Source: Pararhizobium sp. IMCC21322 (GTDB lineage Bacteria > Pseudomonadota > Alphaproteobacteria > Rhizobiales > GCA-2746425). Taken from it: a stretch of DNA of 64,000 nt. The position numbers and the translations under genes were made by a program. The stretch spans positions 2,394,412 through 2,458,411 of the forward strand of contig NZ_CP132335.1 of NCBI RefSeq assembly GCF_030758295.1, given 5' to 3'. Positions 43,032-51,209 of this stretch are shown here, piece after piece. Under the pieces are notes generated by a model. It was not told where the DNA came from. It saw nothing but the letters and a program-made list of their open reading frames with translations, and searched no databases. Position 1 is the first letter of the stretch. Every line of letters begins with the position of its first letter.

Positions 43032-43628
43032 ATGCAAGCTCGCAAACCGGGCGCAGGACTGTTGGTTGCGGCTGCGCTGAGTTTGGGCCTTTCCGGTTGC
43101 ATTTTGATTTCGCCGCCGCCATCGCGAACCTTCGACCTGTCTGCACCGACCGATATTTCAAAGCTGCGGGGCAGGGCTGGACAAATACTTATTGTCGAAC
43201 CAAGCGCGTTGCAGGCCCTTGCCGGAACCGGAATCGTCGTCCGGCCATCTGCTTCGGAGCTGAATTATTTTCCGCAGGCACAATGGGCAGATACGCTGCC
43301 AAGACTTTTACAAGCGAAAATACTGGAATCTTTTGAGGCAACTGGCCGAGCCAAAGCTGTTGGCAAACCCGGTGATGGTCTGGTCATCGACTACCAGATT
43401 CTGTCGAATTTGCGGGCCTTTGAATTTGATGCCATCACCCAGTCTGCTGATATCGATATCTCTGTTAAAATCGTGAATGATCGGACTGGTCAAGTGGCAG
43501 GGACGCGAGAATTCAGTGCCAGCGCCTTCGCACCATCAGACAGTCTGGAAGATGCGGTGTTCGCGCTTGATGAGGCGATGGATGAGGTGATAATCGCAAT
43601 CGTTCGCTGGACTCTGGGACGCGTATAA
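43032..43628 (+). CDS. ABC-type transport auxiliary lipoprotein (PqiC-like)
   Basis: 198-residue lipoprotein with lipobox LSLGLSGC near residue 22, so the mature protein starts at Cys and is membrane-anchored on the periplasmic side. The body fits the ABC transport auxiliary component family often found behind mla/mce genes (FDLSAPTDI, then ADTLPRLLQAKILESFE). The frame is open 42 codons upstream, but only the ATG at 43032 gives a proper signal sequence. It completes the Mla set of this locus. Confidence 0.87.
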   Translation: MQARKPGAGLLVAAALSLGLSGCILISPPPSRTFDLSAPTDISKLRGRAGQILIVEPSALQALAGTGIVVRPSASELNYFPQAQWADTLPRLLQAKILESFEATGRAKAVGKPGDGLVIDYQILSNLRAFEFDAITQSADIDISVKIVNDRTGQVAGTREFSASAFAPSDSLEDAVFALDEAMDEVIIAIVRWTLGRV

Positions 43629-43664
43629 AAGCGCGATAGCAGACAGGTCATTGACCCAACGGAC

Positions 43665-43685
43665 CGCCCCAACAGACGGGCGTTT
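43665..43685. terminator. Weak hairpin between convergent genes
   Basis: A 5-bp GC-only stem (CGCCC / GGGCG) with an eight-base loop is followed by TTT. It sits between the stops of the lipoprotein gene and the convergent marR-type gene. The short stem and short T run make it a weak candidate. Confidence 0.35.
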
Positions 43686-44155
43686 CAGGCAGATTCTTCA
43701 TCTTCAATTTTTACGCGTTTTCCGCCCGGTGTGCGACCGCCCAGACTATTACGCAATTCAAGCGCCATCTTGCCAAACAATTCTGCACGCTCAGCGCCCA
43801 ATGCCTCAACAATGATCTGATCCATGTCATGCCAAGCTTGATGTATTTCCATAAGCATTTTTCGACCCTCATCCGTTAGGGTCAGTACATTACTCCGCGC
43901 CGTTTCTTCGTTTGGCTTACGGCTGATCAGCTTTGCCGCGATCAGGCGTGAACTCATAGTGCTCATACTGGCCGCTGATATATGAAACTCGCGTGCCAGT
44001 TCGACCTGCGAAACAGGGCCCATGCGGTTGAGTGCGGCAAGAACACGCGCTTGTCTTGGCTGGATACCATATGGCGCCAGGCGGGTGCGCAACCTGTCTT
44101 CTACCAGATTACCAGAATGTAATAAGGGGTGAAGCAAAAAGCCTTGTTTTTTCAT
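43685..44155 (-). CDS. MarR-family transcriptional regulator
   Basis: Winged-helix repressor-type protein of about 156 residues from the chosen start MKKQGFLLHPLL. The recognition helix region is SQVELAREFHISAASMSTMS, and the wing is around KPNEETARSNVLTLTDEGR. Family members bind short palindromes as dimers and are released by phenolic or other ligands. The frame extends upstream to a TTG at 44200, but a palindrome lies immediately upstream of the chosen ATG; this favours the shorter form with autoregulation. It is divergent from the cytochrome b561 gene, which may be its target. Confidence 0.85.
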   Translation of the reverse strand: MKKQGFLLHPLLHSGNLVEDRLRTRLAPYGIQPRQARVLAALNRMGPVSQVELAREFHISAASMSTMSSRLIAAKLISRKPNEETARSNVLTLTDEGRKMLMEIHQAWHDMDQIIVEALGAERAELFGKMALELRNSLGGRTPGGKRVKIEDEESA

Positions 44156-44161
44156 GCTCAT

Positions 44162-44177
44162 TGTTAGAATGTTAACA
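44162..44177. promoter_or_regulatory. Candidate MarR operator palindrome
   Basis: TGTTA-N6-TAACA is a perfect 5-bp inverted repeat of 16 bp in total. It is AT-rich and lies just ahead of the start of the MarR-type gene, in the divergent region shared with cytochrome b561. This size and position are typical for MarR autoregulation. No binding evidence exists beyond the symmetry. Confidence 0.45.
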
Positions 44178-44398
44178 TGGAATTGATCAATGCGTTTCAA
44201 TCCCTTCTGTGAGTTCGAATCTAAACGTTTTCGACAAAACCATTTAACGTCCCCAGGTCGCGTTATTCATACAAGTTGCGTTGTTTATATATGCGTCACA
44301 TATCCAGACTGACCATACAATGCCAGCTACTTTGAGGCCATAAGTCCAGATGAAGCCGCAAGTTCAGAAACTACGCCAAAGGTCACAAGGATAGCAAC

Positions 44399-44944
44399 AT
44401 GCACAGCCCATCTGGCTATGATCTGATGTCTCGAATAAATCACTGGCTGATCGCAATCGCCATTCTTGGCATGCTTGCACTGGGACTTTTTCTGGAGTTT
44501 GGCGGGTTAGCGCGGGAAGACAAGCGTTGGCTCATCGATATTCACAAATCAGTTGGTGTTCTCGTGCTGATCTACGGTGTGTGGCGTGTCTTGTGGCGTA
44601 TCATACAGGGGTTTCCAGAATCCGATGAATCCACCATGCCTCAATGGCAGGAAATCGCATCAAAGATCGCTCATTGGGCTCTGCTTGCAGGCATTCTCAT
44701 CATGCCGATTTCCGGTGTTGTTGCATCTATTTTTAATGGGCGCTCTATTGCCGTGTTCAACTGGTTTTCGATACCGGCCCAGACCGAAATTGCCTGGTTG
44801 AGTGGCGCTGCCGGCTACACGCATAAATATACCGGTTTTACGCTTGCCTTGATCGTTGCCCTTCATATCGCAGCAGCGCTCAAACATCATTTTGTGGACC
44901 GGGATTCGGTGCTGATCCGAATGGTTCAGGGGGCGGCCAAATAG
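44399..44944 (+). CDS. Cytochrome b561
   Basis: 181-residue inner-membrane di-haem protein with four transmembrane helices. Candidate haem ligands are the His residues in SRINHWL (about 15), DIHKSVG (about 49), SKIAHWA and YTHKYTG, and near the end ALHIAAALKHH. Prokaryotic b561 proteins pass electrons between quinol and periplasmic acceptors; some act as superoxide:quinone oxidoreductases. AAGGA lies seven bases before the ATG. The divergent MarR gene is the obvious candidate regulator. Confidence 0.9.
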   Translation: MHSPSGYDLMSRINHWLIAIAILGMLALGLFLEFGGLAREDKRWLIDIHKSVGVLVLIYGVWRVLWRIIQGFPESDESTMPQWQEIASKIAHWALLAGILIMPISGVVASIFNGRSIAVFNWFSIPAQTEIAWLSGAAGYTHKYTGFTLALIVALHIAAALKHHFVDRDSVLIRMVQGAAK

Positions 44945-45028
44945 GTCACCGTAAGACTCATTTCCTTGATTGAAGATGGTGCTGAATTTGAACAACTGAT
45001 TTCCGGCAACTCGAACTGAAGGGTTTAC

Positions 45029-45658
45029 ATGATGCTCAATCAATTTGCTCTGAGAACGACAATCATACTGCCAACTATATTGGCCACGATGAGCCAAATA
45101 CAGGCACAAGATGCGGATATGAGCTTCTTCATAACAAGTGTGAACCCTGGAAATGGGGCAGATCTGGGTGGCCTTGCGGGTGCAGACACGCATTGTGGTG
45201 CGCTTGCCGAAGCAGCGGGTGCGACTGGAAAAACCTGGCGGGCTTATTTGTCTACGGACGTGGAAAATGCACGTGAGCGCATTGGAAAAGGCCCCTGGAT
45301 GAATGCCAAGGGCATCACCGTCGCCCTCAACGTTGATGATCTGCACAGCGATAACAATAAGCTCAGCAAGGAAAACTCGCTTGATGAAACCGGTGCTGTT
45401 GTCAACGGACGGGGCGATTCACCCAATCGTCACGACATTCTGACCGGCTCCAATGCTGACGGCACTCTGGTTGGAGATGCCTGCTCGTTCTGGACCAGCA
45501 GCGGAGAAGGATCAGCCATGGTTGGGCATCATGATCGTCAGGGTGGCGGTGCTGAACCGACCTCCTGGAATGCTGCACACGGCTCCAGAGGGTGCGGCCT
45601 TGAAGCGCTGCGCGGAACGGGAGGCGATGGCCTCTATTACTGCTTTGCGACGGAATAA
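45029..45658 (+). CDS. Secreted lectin-like (endostatin/C-type-lectin-fold-like) protein
   Basis: 209-residue exported protein. The signal peptide probably ends after SQIQA. The mature part has four Cys, HCGALAEAAGATGKTWRAYL near residue 56 and WTSSGEGSAM near 155, typical of a bacterial family with endostatin/C-type-lectin-like fold. What it binds is unknown. It stands about 85 bp after cytochrome b561 and only 9 bp before the RND adaptor gene, so it is likely co-transcribed with the pump genes. AAGGG lies five bases before the ATG. Confidence 0.75.
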   Translation: MMLNQFALRTTIILPTILATMSQIQAQDADMSFFITSVNPGNGADLGGLAGADTHCGALAEAAGATGKTWRAYLSTDVENARERIGKGPWMNAKGITVALNVDDLHSDNNKLSKENSLDETGAVVNGRGDSPNRHDILTGSNADGTLVGDACSFWTSSGEGSAMVGHHDRQGGGAEPTSWNAAHGSRGCGLEALRGTGGDGLYYCFATE

Positions 45659-45667
45659 GAAAACACT

Positions 45668-46864
45668 ATGAAACACTTACTCTCCCTCCTTATCGCCGCT
45701 GCCTTGATTGGTGGCACGTATTTTTTCACCTTTGTCTATGACGGTGGTGGAACACCTGAACAGGCCAATGCAAGCGCACCGGGCGGGCGGGCTGCTCCGA
45801 CAGGGCAGCGTCGTGGCGGGAGGGGCAGCAATCAGGCCTCAACGGTCACAATGGCATCCGTCAAGGTGGAACCCTATACGGACCTTTTCAGTGCGCTCGG
45901 CAATGTGCAGGCCGAGGCACGTGTCCGCGTGCTCAGTGAAACCAGTGGCCGCGTCACGGCAGTTCATATGGTCCCAAATGTCAGGATAGCGGCGGGCTCA
46001 TTGCTGGTGTCTCTCAATGATGAGTTGGAGAACATTGCTGTTAGAACCGCCCAAATTCAGTTGCGACAGGCACAGGAGACGCTGTCCCGGTATGCAAAGC
46101 TGGCGTCAACCGGAACACTTACCAACACCTCACTTGCAGATGCTCAGGTGACTGTTGATATCGCGCAAGCTGCTCTGGACAAGGCGAGTTATGATCTGGA
46201 GCAACGCAGCATTGTTGCGCCAATTGACGGGACACCTGGCCTGACGGATGTGCAGGTGGGGGCTTATCTGAACGCGGGCTCTGAACTGGTAACCCTGACC
46301 AACACCGACAGCCTCACAGTGGAGTTCACCCTTCCGGATCGGGCGAGTGAATTATTGCGACCCGGATATCCTGTCCGGGTGACAGCACCATCCAGACCAG
46401 GCGCTGTTCTAGAAGGCGAGATCACTGCCTTTGATAACGAAATCGATCCGCAAACCCGACTGATTGGGGCAAGGGCACGATTTGCGAATGTTGGGCGCGT
46501 GCTTCAACCAGGCTCCATTGTCAACGTTCTCGTTAGCAATACCAATGACCCGCTGCCAAGTGTCCCTGTATCGGCGCTGACATGGAGTCGTGAAGGTGCA
46601 ACCGTGTGGGTCGCCAATGAAGGTAAGGTCAGCAAGGTCCCTGTCGTCGTGCGCTCACGTGAGAATGACATGGTCTGGCTGGACGCTGATCTTGAAGATG
46701 GCGCACAGATCGTCATTGAAGGCGTGCAGAAACTGCGTGAAGGATCGCAAGTCGTCACGCAGGAACAACTCAATCAACGGCGCGCTGGCGGTGGCGCAAA
46801 CAGACCTGCAGCAACATCCGGCCAAAATCAAAATCGGACCCAAACGCCTGAGGCTGGTTCATGA
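45668..46864 (+). CDS. RND efflux pump periplasmic adaptor subunit
   Basis: 398-residue membrane fusion protein. The N-terminal hydrophobic anchor (about 4-24) is followed by a Gly/Arg-rich linker, the biotinyl-lipoyl half VSETSGRV-like (VRVLSETSGRVTAVHMVP), an alpha hairpin (about 120-175), the barrel (IVAPIDGTPGLTDVQVGAYL) and a Gln/Asn-rich tail. It would link the RND permease to an outer-membrane channel, and no channel gene follows here. Its stop overlaps the permease start (ATGA). Confidence 0.92.
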   Translation: MKHLLSLLIAAALIGGTYFFTFVYDGGGTPEQANASAPGGRAAPTGQRRGGRGSNQASTVTMASVKVEPYTDLFSALGNVQAEARVRVLSETSGRVTAVHMVPNVRIAAGSLLVSLNDELENIAVRTAQIQLRQAQETLSRYAKLASTGTLTNTSLADAQVTVDIAQAALDKASYDLEQRSIVAPIDGTPGLTDVQVGAYLNAGSELVTLTNTDSLTVEFTLPDRASELLRPGYPVRVTAPSRPGAVLEGEITAFDNEIDPQTRLIGARARFANVGRVLQPGSIVNVLVSNTNDPLPSVPVSALTWSREGATVWVANEGKVSKVPVVVRSRENDMVWLDADLEDGAQIVIEGVQKLREGSQVVTQEQLNQRRAGGGANRPAATSGQNQNRTQTPEAGS

Positions 46865-49800
46865 GTGATGAGATCGCCCCAAAAAAACGCAGTGGCTTCG
46901 CAGAATTGTTTATTGCGCGGCCCATTCTTGCGCTTGTTATCAATCTGCTGATCGCCGTTGCCGGATTAGCAGCCTTCAATTCTGTTGATGTGCGCGAACT
47001 GCCCAACGTTGATCAACCGGTTCTGTCGGTTAATACCACCTATGACGGCGCGGCGCCGGAGACAATTGATACGGAAATCACAACGCCCCTGGAGGATGCA
47101 CTGTCAGCGCTGGAAGGATTGCAAAGCGTATCCTCCAGGTCCAGCTATGGGCGAAGCCGCATCAATATGGAGTTTTCTGATGGTGTCGAAATTAATGATA
47201 TCGCCAATGAGGCCCGGGAAATTGTTGCGCGCACTCTGCGGCAATTGCCGGATGACATCGACGATCCGACAGTAACAAAAAACGATTCTGATGCCGACCC
47301 GATCATGCGTCTCGCGCTTTTGGGAGGCACCAGTCTGGAAACTCTGACCGAGTTGGCGGAAGGGTCTGTTTCGGATCGCGTGTCAACGATCGAGGGCATA
47401 TCCGAAGTCGAAATCGCTGGCGATCAGGTCAACGAGTTTCAGGTTCATGTTAACATGATATCGCTTACCGGGCGCGGCCTGACGCCGGATGATGTGGAGG
47501 AGGCGTTGTCTACATTGCGGGCAACTGATCCGTTGGGAGATCTTGATTCTGAGGCGCAATCTGTGGTGATGCGCAGCACTGATCCACTGATTAATGCTGC
47601 AACAATCAGCAACGTTCTGATCGACAGCCACACGCGCATCAGTGATGTGGCCTTTGTTCAACTTACAGCCAGTGAGCGATCGACCCTGTTTCGGGTCAAT
47701 GGCGAAAGTGCTGTAGGTCTCAACATTATCCGTCAGTCTGTTGGCAACACGCTTGCCATTTCGAAAGAAGTACGCGCCGCTGTTGCAGAATTGCAGAGCG
47801 AATTACCCGATGGCATTCGCCTGATTATAAACTCGGATGATGGAATTTTCATCGAACAGTCGATTGCGGAAGTCGTTTTCTCGATCTCAATGGCGGTTCT
47901 GATTGTTATCAGCGTGATATTTGTCTTCCTGCGGTCCTTCAGTGCAACCATGATCCCCGCTGTGGCGATCCCTGTTGCCCTCACAGGAACACTGGCTGCC
48001 ATATGGCTGGTTGGGTTCTCCATCAACACGATTTCTCTTCTGGCTCTTGTTCTGGCCACGGGAATGGTGGTGGATGACGCGATTGTTGTTGTTGAGAACA
48101 TCGTGCGGAGACGGCGCTCGGGCATGGGTCCACGCGCAGCCGCCGCTGCAGGAACGAACGAGGTGTTCTTCGCTGTTATTTCAACAACGGCCACACTGGC
48201 AGCTGTTTTCATCCCGATTTCATTTCTGCCGGGGCAGGCGGGCGGCATCTTCTCCGAGTTCGGGTTTGTGCTGGCATTTTGTGTCACCCTGTCTTCAGTC
48301 GTCGCATTGACCCTTGTTCCGGCAATGGCAGCTATTCTCGATCCGGGCCGCGAGAGTAAATCTGACGAGGGCAAACAGCCTCGCGAAAGTGTTTTTACCC
48401 GTGGCTACGGAGCGATTGTGGGATTCTCGCTGCGTTTGCCCATTGTCATTATCGGCATTGCCATCGCATTCGCCATTTTTGCCGCAAGCAGCTTTTTCAC
48501 TTTGCCATCTGAACTTACCCCGAGCGAAGATCGCGGTTTTTTCATCATAGCCTCGCGCGCGCCATCCGGTGCCAGTCTCAGCTTCACGGACAGTCAGGTG
48601 CGGCAGGTGGAGACCATTTTGGAGCCTTATATTGAAAGCGGTGAAATGGCGGCGGTTCTTGCGCTGGTTGGCCGCGGTTCCTCATCTTCCGCCTTTATCA
48701 TTATCAGGCTGCAGAATTGGGGCGAACGCGAACGCAGCCAACAGGTGATCGCAAGTGAAATCAATCAGCGGCTCCAACGGATTACAGGACTGACCCTGTC
48801 AGTGCGCACGCCCAACAGCCTTGGCATTCGCGGTGCGGGACGTGGATTGCAATTCGCTGTAACGGGCAACGACTATGATGCCATCGTGGTTGCGGGTGAT
48901 GAGCTGGTCAATGCCATGGCTCAGGAAACCGATGTGTTCGTCAATCCGCAACTGGGATATGACACAAGCCAGCCTCTGGTGTCTGTGTCCATAGATCGGG
49001 AACTGGCAACCAGGCTGGGCCTGTCTGTCAGCACCATCAACTCAATCATCAACACAATGAGCGAAGGCTCCACAGCTGCCACGGTTATCGTGGAGGGCAG
49101 GGAAGTCGACATTCGGCTGTTACCTGCTGGTCCACCTATCAATGATCCGGGTGATCTGGAGCGCGTTTTCGTTCAGACAGCGTCCGAAAATTATGTCCCG
49201 CTCTCAACGGCTGTGTCGCTCACACAGACGGCCTCTGTCTCAACTCTTTCGCGAGAGGGCGGCGACCGGGCCGTGCCAGTTCAGACCAATTTGGCCACCG
49301 GGGTGGATTTGAGCGCCGCTGCGGCGCGTGCGCAGGAACTCGCCCGCGAGATTTTGCCAGCTGACATGGGCATTATCTTCCTTGCGGAGGCGGCAGCTCT
49401 GGATGAAAGCCAGAGCAGCACCATGCTGGTGTTCGGTGTTGCGCTGCTGATCGTATTTCTGGTGCTGGCCGCACAATTTGAGAGCTTTGGCAGCGCGATT
49501 ATCATCATGCTGACAGTACCGTTTGGTCTGGCCGCTGCTGTATTGGCGATCTCCTTGACCGGTGGATCGCTTAATTATTACAGCCAGATCGGACTGGTGA
49601 TGCTGATCGGCATCATGGCCAAGAACGGAATTCTGATTGTCGAGTTCGCCAATCAGTTGCGCGAACAAGGTCAGGATGTCGACAGCGCCATCCGCGATGC
49701 TGTGCGACTACGTTTCCGGCCAGTGATGATGACCATGATATCCACAGTCTTTGGCGGTTTGCCATTGGTGTTTGCATCCGGCGCGGGCGCAGAAGCCCGT

Positions 49801-49989
49801 ATAGCAGTGGGTTGGGTTGTGGTTGGCGGGCTTGGCTTTGCCACCATTTTCACTTTGTTTCTGACGCCTGTCTTCTATCGCCTTATTGCACCGATATGTG
49901 CTGTTCCAGGTGCGTCGTCGCGGAAGCTCGAAAACGAGGTGAGTGCTGTCAAACCGAGGCCAGAGCCATCAATTTCACCAGCGGAATAA
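46861..49989 (+). CDS. RND efflux transporter permease, HAE1-type
   Basis: 1,042-residue inner-membrane proton/drug antiporter of the AcrB/MexB/MdtB group. The proton-relay Asp pair is present in GMVVDDAIVVVENI (about 400), together with ELPNVDQPVLSV near the N-terminus and the C-terminal repeat block with GLVMLIGIMAKNGILIVEF. The length is normal for the family. It is translationally coupled to the adaptor gene. Substrates cannot be inferred. A hairpin follows its stop. Confidence 0.94.
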   Translation: MSDEIAPKKRSGFAELFIARPILALVINLLIAVAGLAAFNSVDVRELPNVDQPVLSVNTTYDGAAPETIDTEITTPLEDALSALEGLQSVSSRSSYGRSRINMEFSDGVEINDIANEAREIVARTLRQLPDDIDDPTVTKNDSDADPIMRLALLGGTSLETLTELAEGSVSDRVSTIEGISEVEIAGDQVNEFQVHVNMISLTGRGLTPDDVEEALSTLRATDPLGDLDSEAQSVVMRSTDPLINAATISNVLIDSHTRISDVAFVQLTASERSTLFRVNGESAVGLNIIRQSVGNTLAISKEVRAAVAELQSELPDGIRLIINSDDGIFIEQSIAEVVFSISMAVLIVISVIFVFLRSFSATMIPAVAIPVALTGTLAAIWLVGFSINTISLLALVLATGMVVDDAIVVVENIVRRRRSGMGPRAAAAAGTNEVFFAVISTTATLAAVFIPISFLPGQAGGIFSEFGFVLAFCVTLSSVVALTLVPAMAAILDPGRESKSDEGKQPRESVFTRGYGAIVGFSLRLPIVIIGIAIAFAIFAASSFFTLPSELTPSEDRGFFIIASRAPSGASLSFTDSQVRQVETILEPYIESGEMAAVLALVGRGSSSSAFIIIRLQNWGERERSQQVIASEINQRLQRITGLTLSVRTPNSLGIRGAGRGLQFAVTGNDYDAIVVAGDELVNAMAQETDVFVNPQLGYDTSQPLVSVSIDRELATRLGLSVSTINSIINTMSEGSTAATVIVEGREVDIRLLPAGPPINDPGDLERVFVQTASENYVPLSTAVSLTQTASVSTLSREGGDRAVPVQTNLATGVDLSAAAARAQELAREILPADMGIIFLAEAAALDESQSSTMLVFGVALLIVFLVLAAQFESFGSAIIIMLTVPFGLAAAVLAISLTGGSLNYYSQIGLVMLIGIMAKNGILIVEFANQLREQGQDVDSAIRDAVRLRFRPVMMTMISTVFGGLPLVFASGAGAEARIAVGWVVVGGLGFATIFTLFLTPVFYRLIAPICAVPGASSRKLENEVSAVKPRPEPSISPAE

Positions 49990-50004
49990 CTCTCATAAAA
50001 ATGC

Positions 50005-50025
50005 TGGTGTGATACCGTCACACCA
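50005..50025. terminator. Hairpin terminator between RND permease and the convergent gene
   Basis: A perfect 8-bp stem TGGTGTGA / TCACACCA with loop TACCG, located 15 bp after the permease stop and before the stop of the convergent gene. No strong T tract follows (GATGCTTTTG), so the efficiency is uncertain. The position suits a bidirectional terminator. Confidence 0.5.
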
Positions 50026-50058
50026 ATGATGCTTTTGCGAATTCGAGCCGGTAATTCT

Positions 50059-51102
50059 CTATTCCAATTCGATGGTCGAAATCGCCTGGAACGGAATTTG
50101 CCTCGCGAAAGCCATCAGCTTCTCCATTGCCGAGCCATCGGCAATGGCCTCCGGATTGTCATCAAGTCCATACTGGGTGAGCACGACAACAACTCTGCCA
50201 GCCAAACACTCAAGCTGAATGTCTCCCGTACCCGCACTTGAGAAGCATGGGATTGAATCGATGTCACGTCGCAACGCATCGCGAGACCGAATCTCGACTG
50301 GTGATTCGCCGGTTTTCTCATAATTTGCAAGAAATTGGTCTGCCGAATTTTCGCGATTACCAAAGAACAGCTCGACCGGCTTGTCTCCATCATTGGTTGG
50401 CAGATCATATCCCTTTACCGTAATCATGAAGCCAACACTTTGCGGAGAGTAGCGCACAGATATGGGTGCAGATGTCATGCTGGCCGGCAGGACATCTCCC
50501 AATGTGCCGCCCTTCAAGCCAGGCACACGCATCTGCGCGCCTTGCTGGGGATCAGGCGCAGCTACGGCAACAATGCCAGCTGATTGTTGCGCCGCTGCAA
50601 TTTGCTCCAGCGGAAAGGTCTCCAGATAGGCCGAAAGCGCGCCCCATGTTTCCTGCTTGGAATTCTCGTCTCCCAACACTTTGACAGGTGCCGACAGTGT
50701 AATGACCAGGTTGTTCAGACGACAATGCAGTTCCACCGCAAACATTGCATCGGCCTTGCGGCAATCGACACCGGCAATTGTTTCCAGGCCTTCGCCACCT
50801 GAAAAACGCTCCATTTTAACAGGGGAAGTGGAGAAATAAACCGTAATGCTCCGCTCCGCCAGAGGGCGATAATCAGAGAAGGCCAAGCTGACACTGGTAC
50901 CATTCACTTCCATCATCGGGCTGACGTTGTCATCCACCATGTCCGGTGGCAGCATGTTCTCTACCGCGATGCCGCCAAGGGCTTCTACCTTGGTGTTCTT
51001 CTCGATAGGCTGCATTTCTGCCGCCGCCGTCTGACACATCAACGCCAGACCAAGCATACTGAAAAACCGGATCAAAATGCTTTTGCAAAGTATTGGGGTC
51101 AT
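50059..51102 (-). CDS. Secreted protein of unknown function with internal duplication (cassette gene 3)
   Basis: I do not recognise the family. About 347 residues from the third of three consecutive ATGs, which has AGG at good spacing. An N-terminal Sec signal peptide ends near CQTAAA. Two halves of about 120 residues appear related: each has a strand, a Cys pair (VDCRKADAMFAVELHC near 115; IPCFSSAGTGDIQLEC near 300), a strand of the type NLVITLS or VVVVLT, and then a helix ending in F. A Gln/Pro linker separates them. It follows the transglutaminase-like gene after about 105 bp in the same direction and is probably part of that cassette. Confidence 0.6.
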   Translation of the reverse strand: MTPILCKSILIRFFSMLGLALMCQTAAAEMQPIEKNTKVEALGGIAVENMLPPDMVDDNVSPMMEVNGTSVSLAFSDYRPLAERSITVYFSTSPVKMERFSGGEGLETIAGVDCRKADAMFAVELHCRLNNLVITLSAPVKVLGDENSKQETWGALSAYLETFPLEQIAAAQQSAGIVAVAAPDPQQGAQMRVPGLKGGTLGDVLPASMTSAPISVRYSPQSVGFMITVKGYDLPTNDGDKPVELFFGNRENSADQFLANYEKTGESPVEIRSRDALRRDIDSIPCFSSAGTGDIQLECLAGRVVVVLTQYGLDDNPEAIADGSAMEKLMAFARQIPFQAISTIELE

Positions 51103-51209
51103 CATCATCCTAATCCGATTGCTGTTGGAAATAACGGCAGTAGCACGCGCACAAAAAATAGAGACAAATTGCATGCTTGATAATTGATGGCGGCATTGCT
51201 GCCTTGTGA

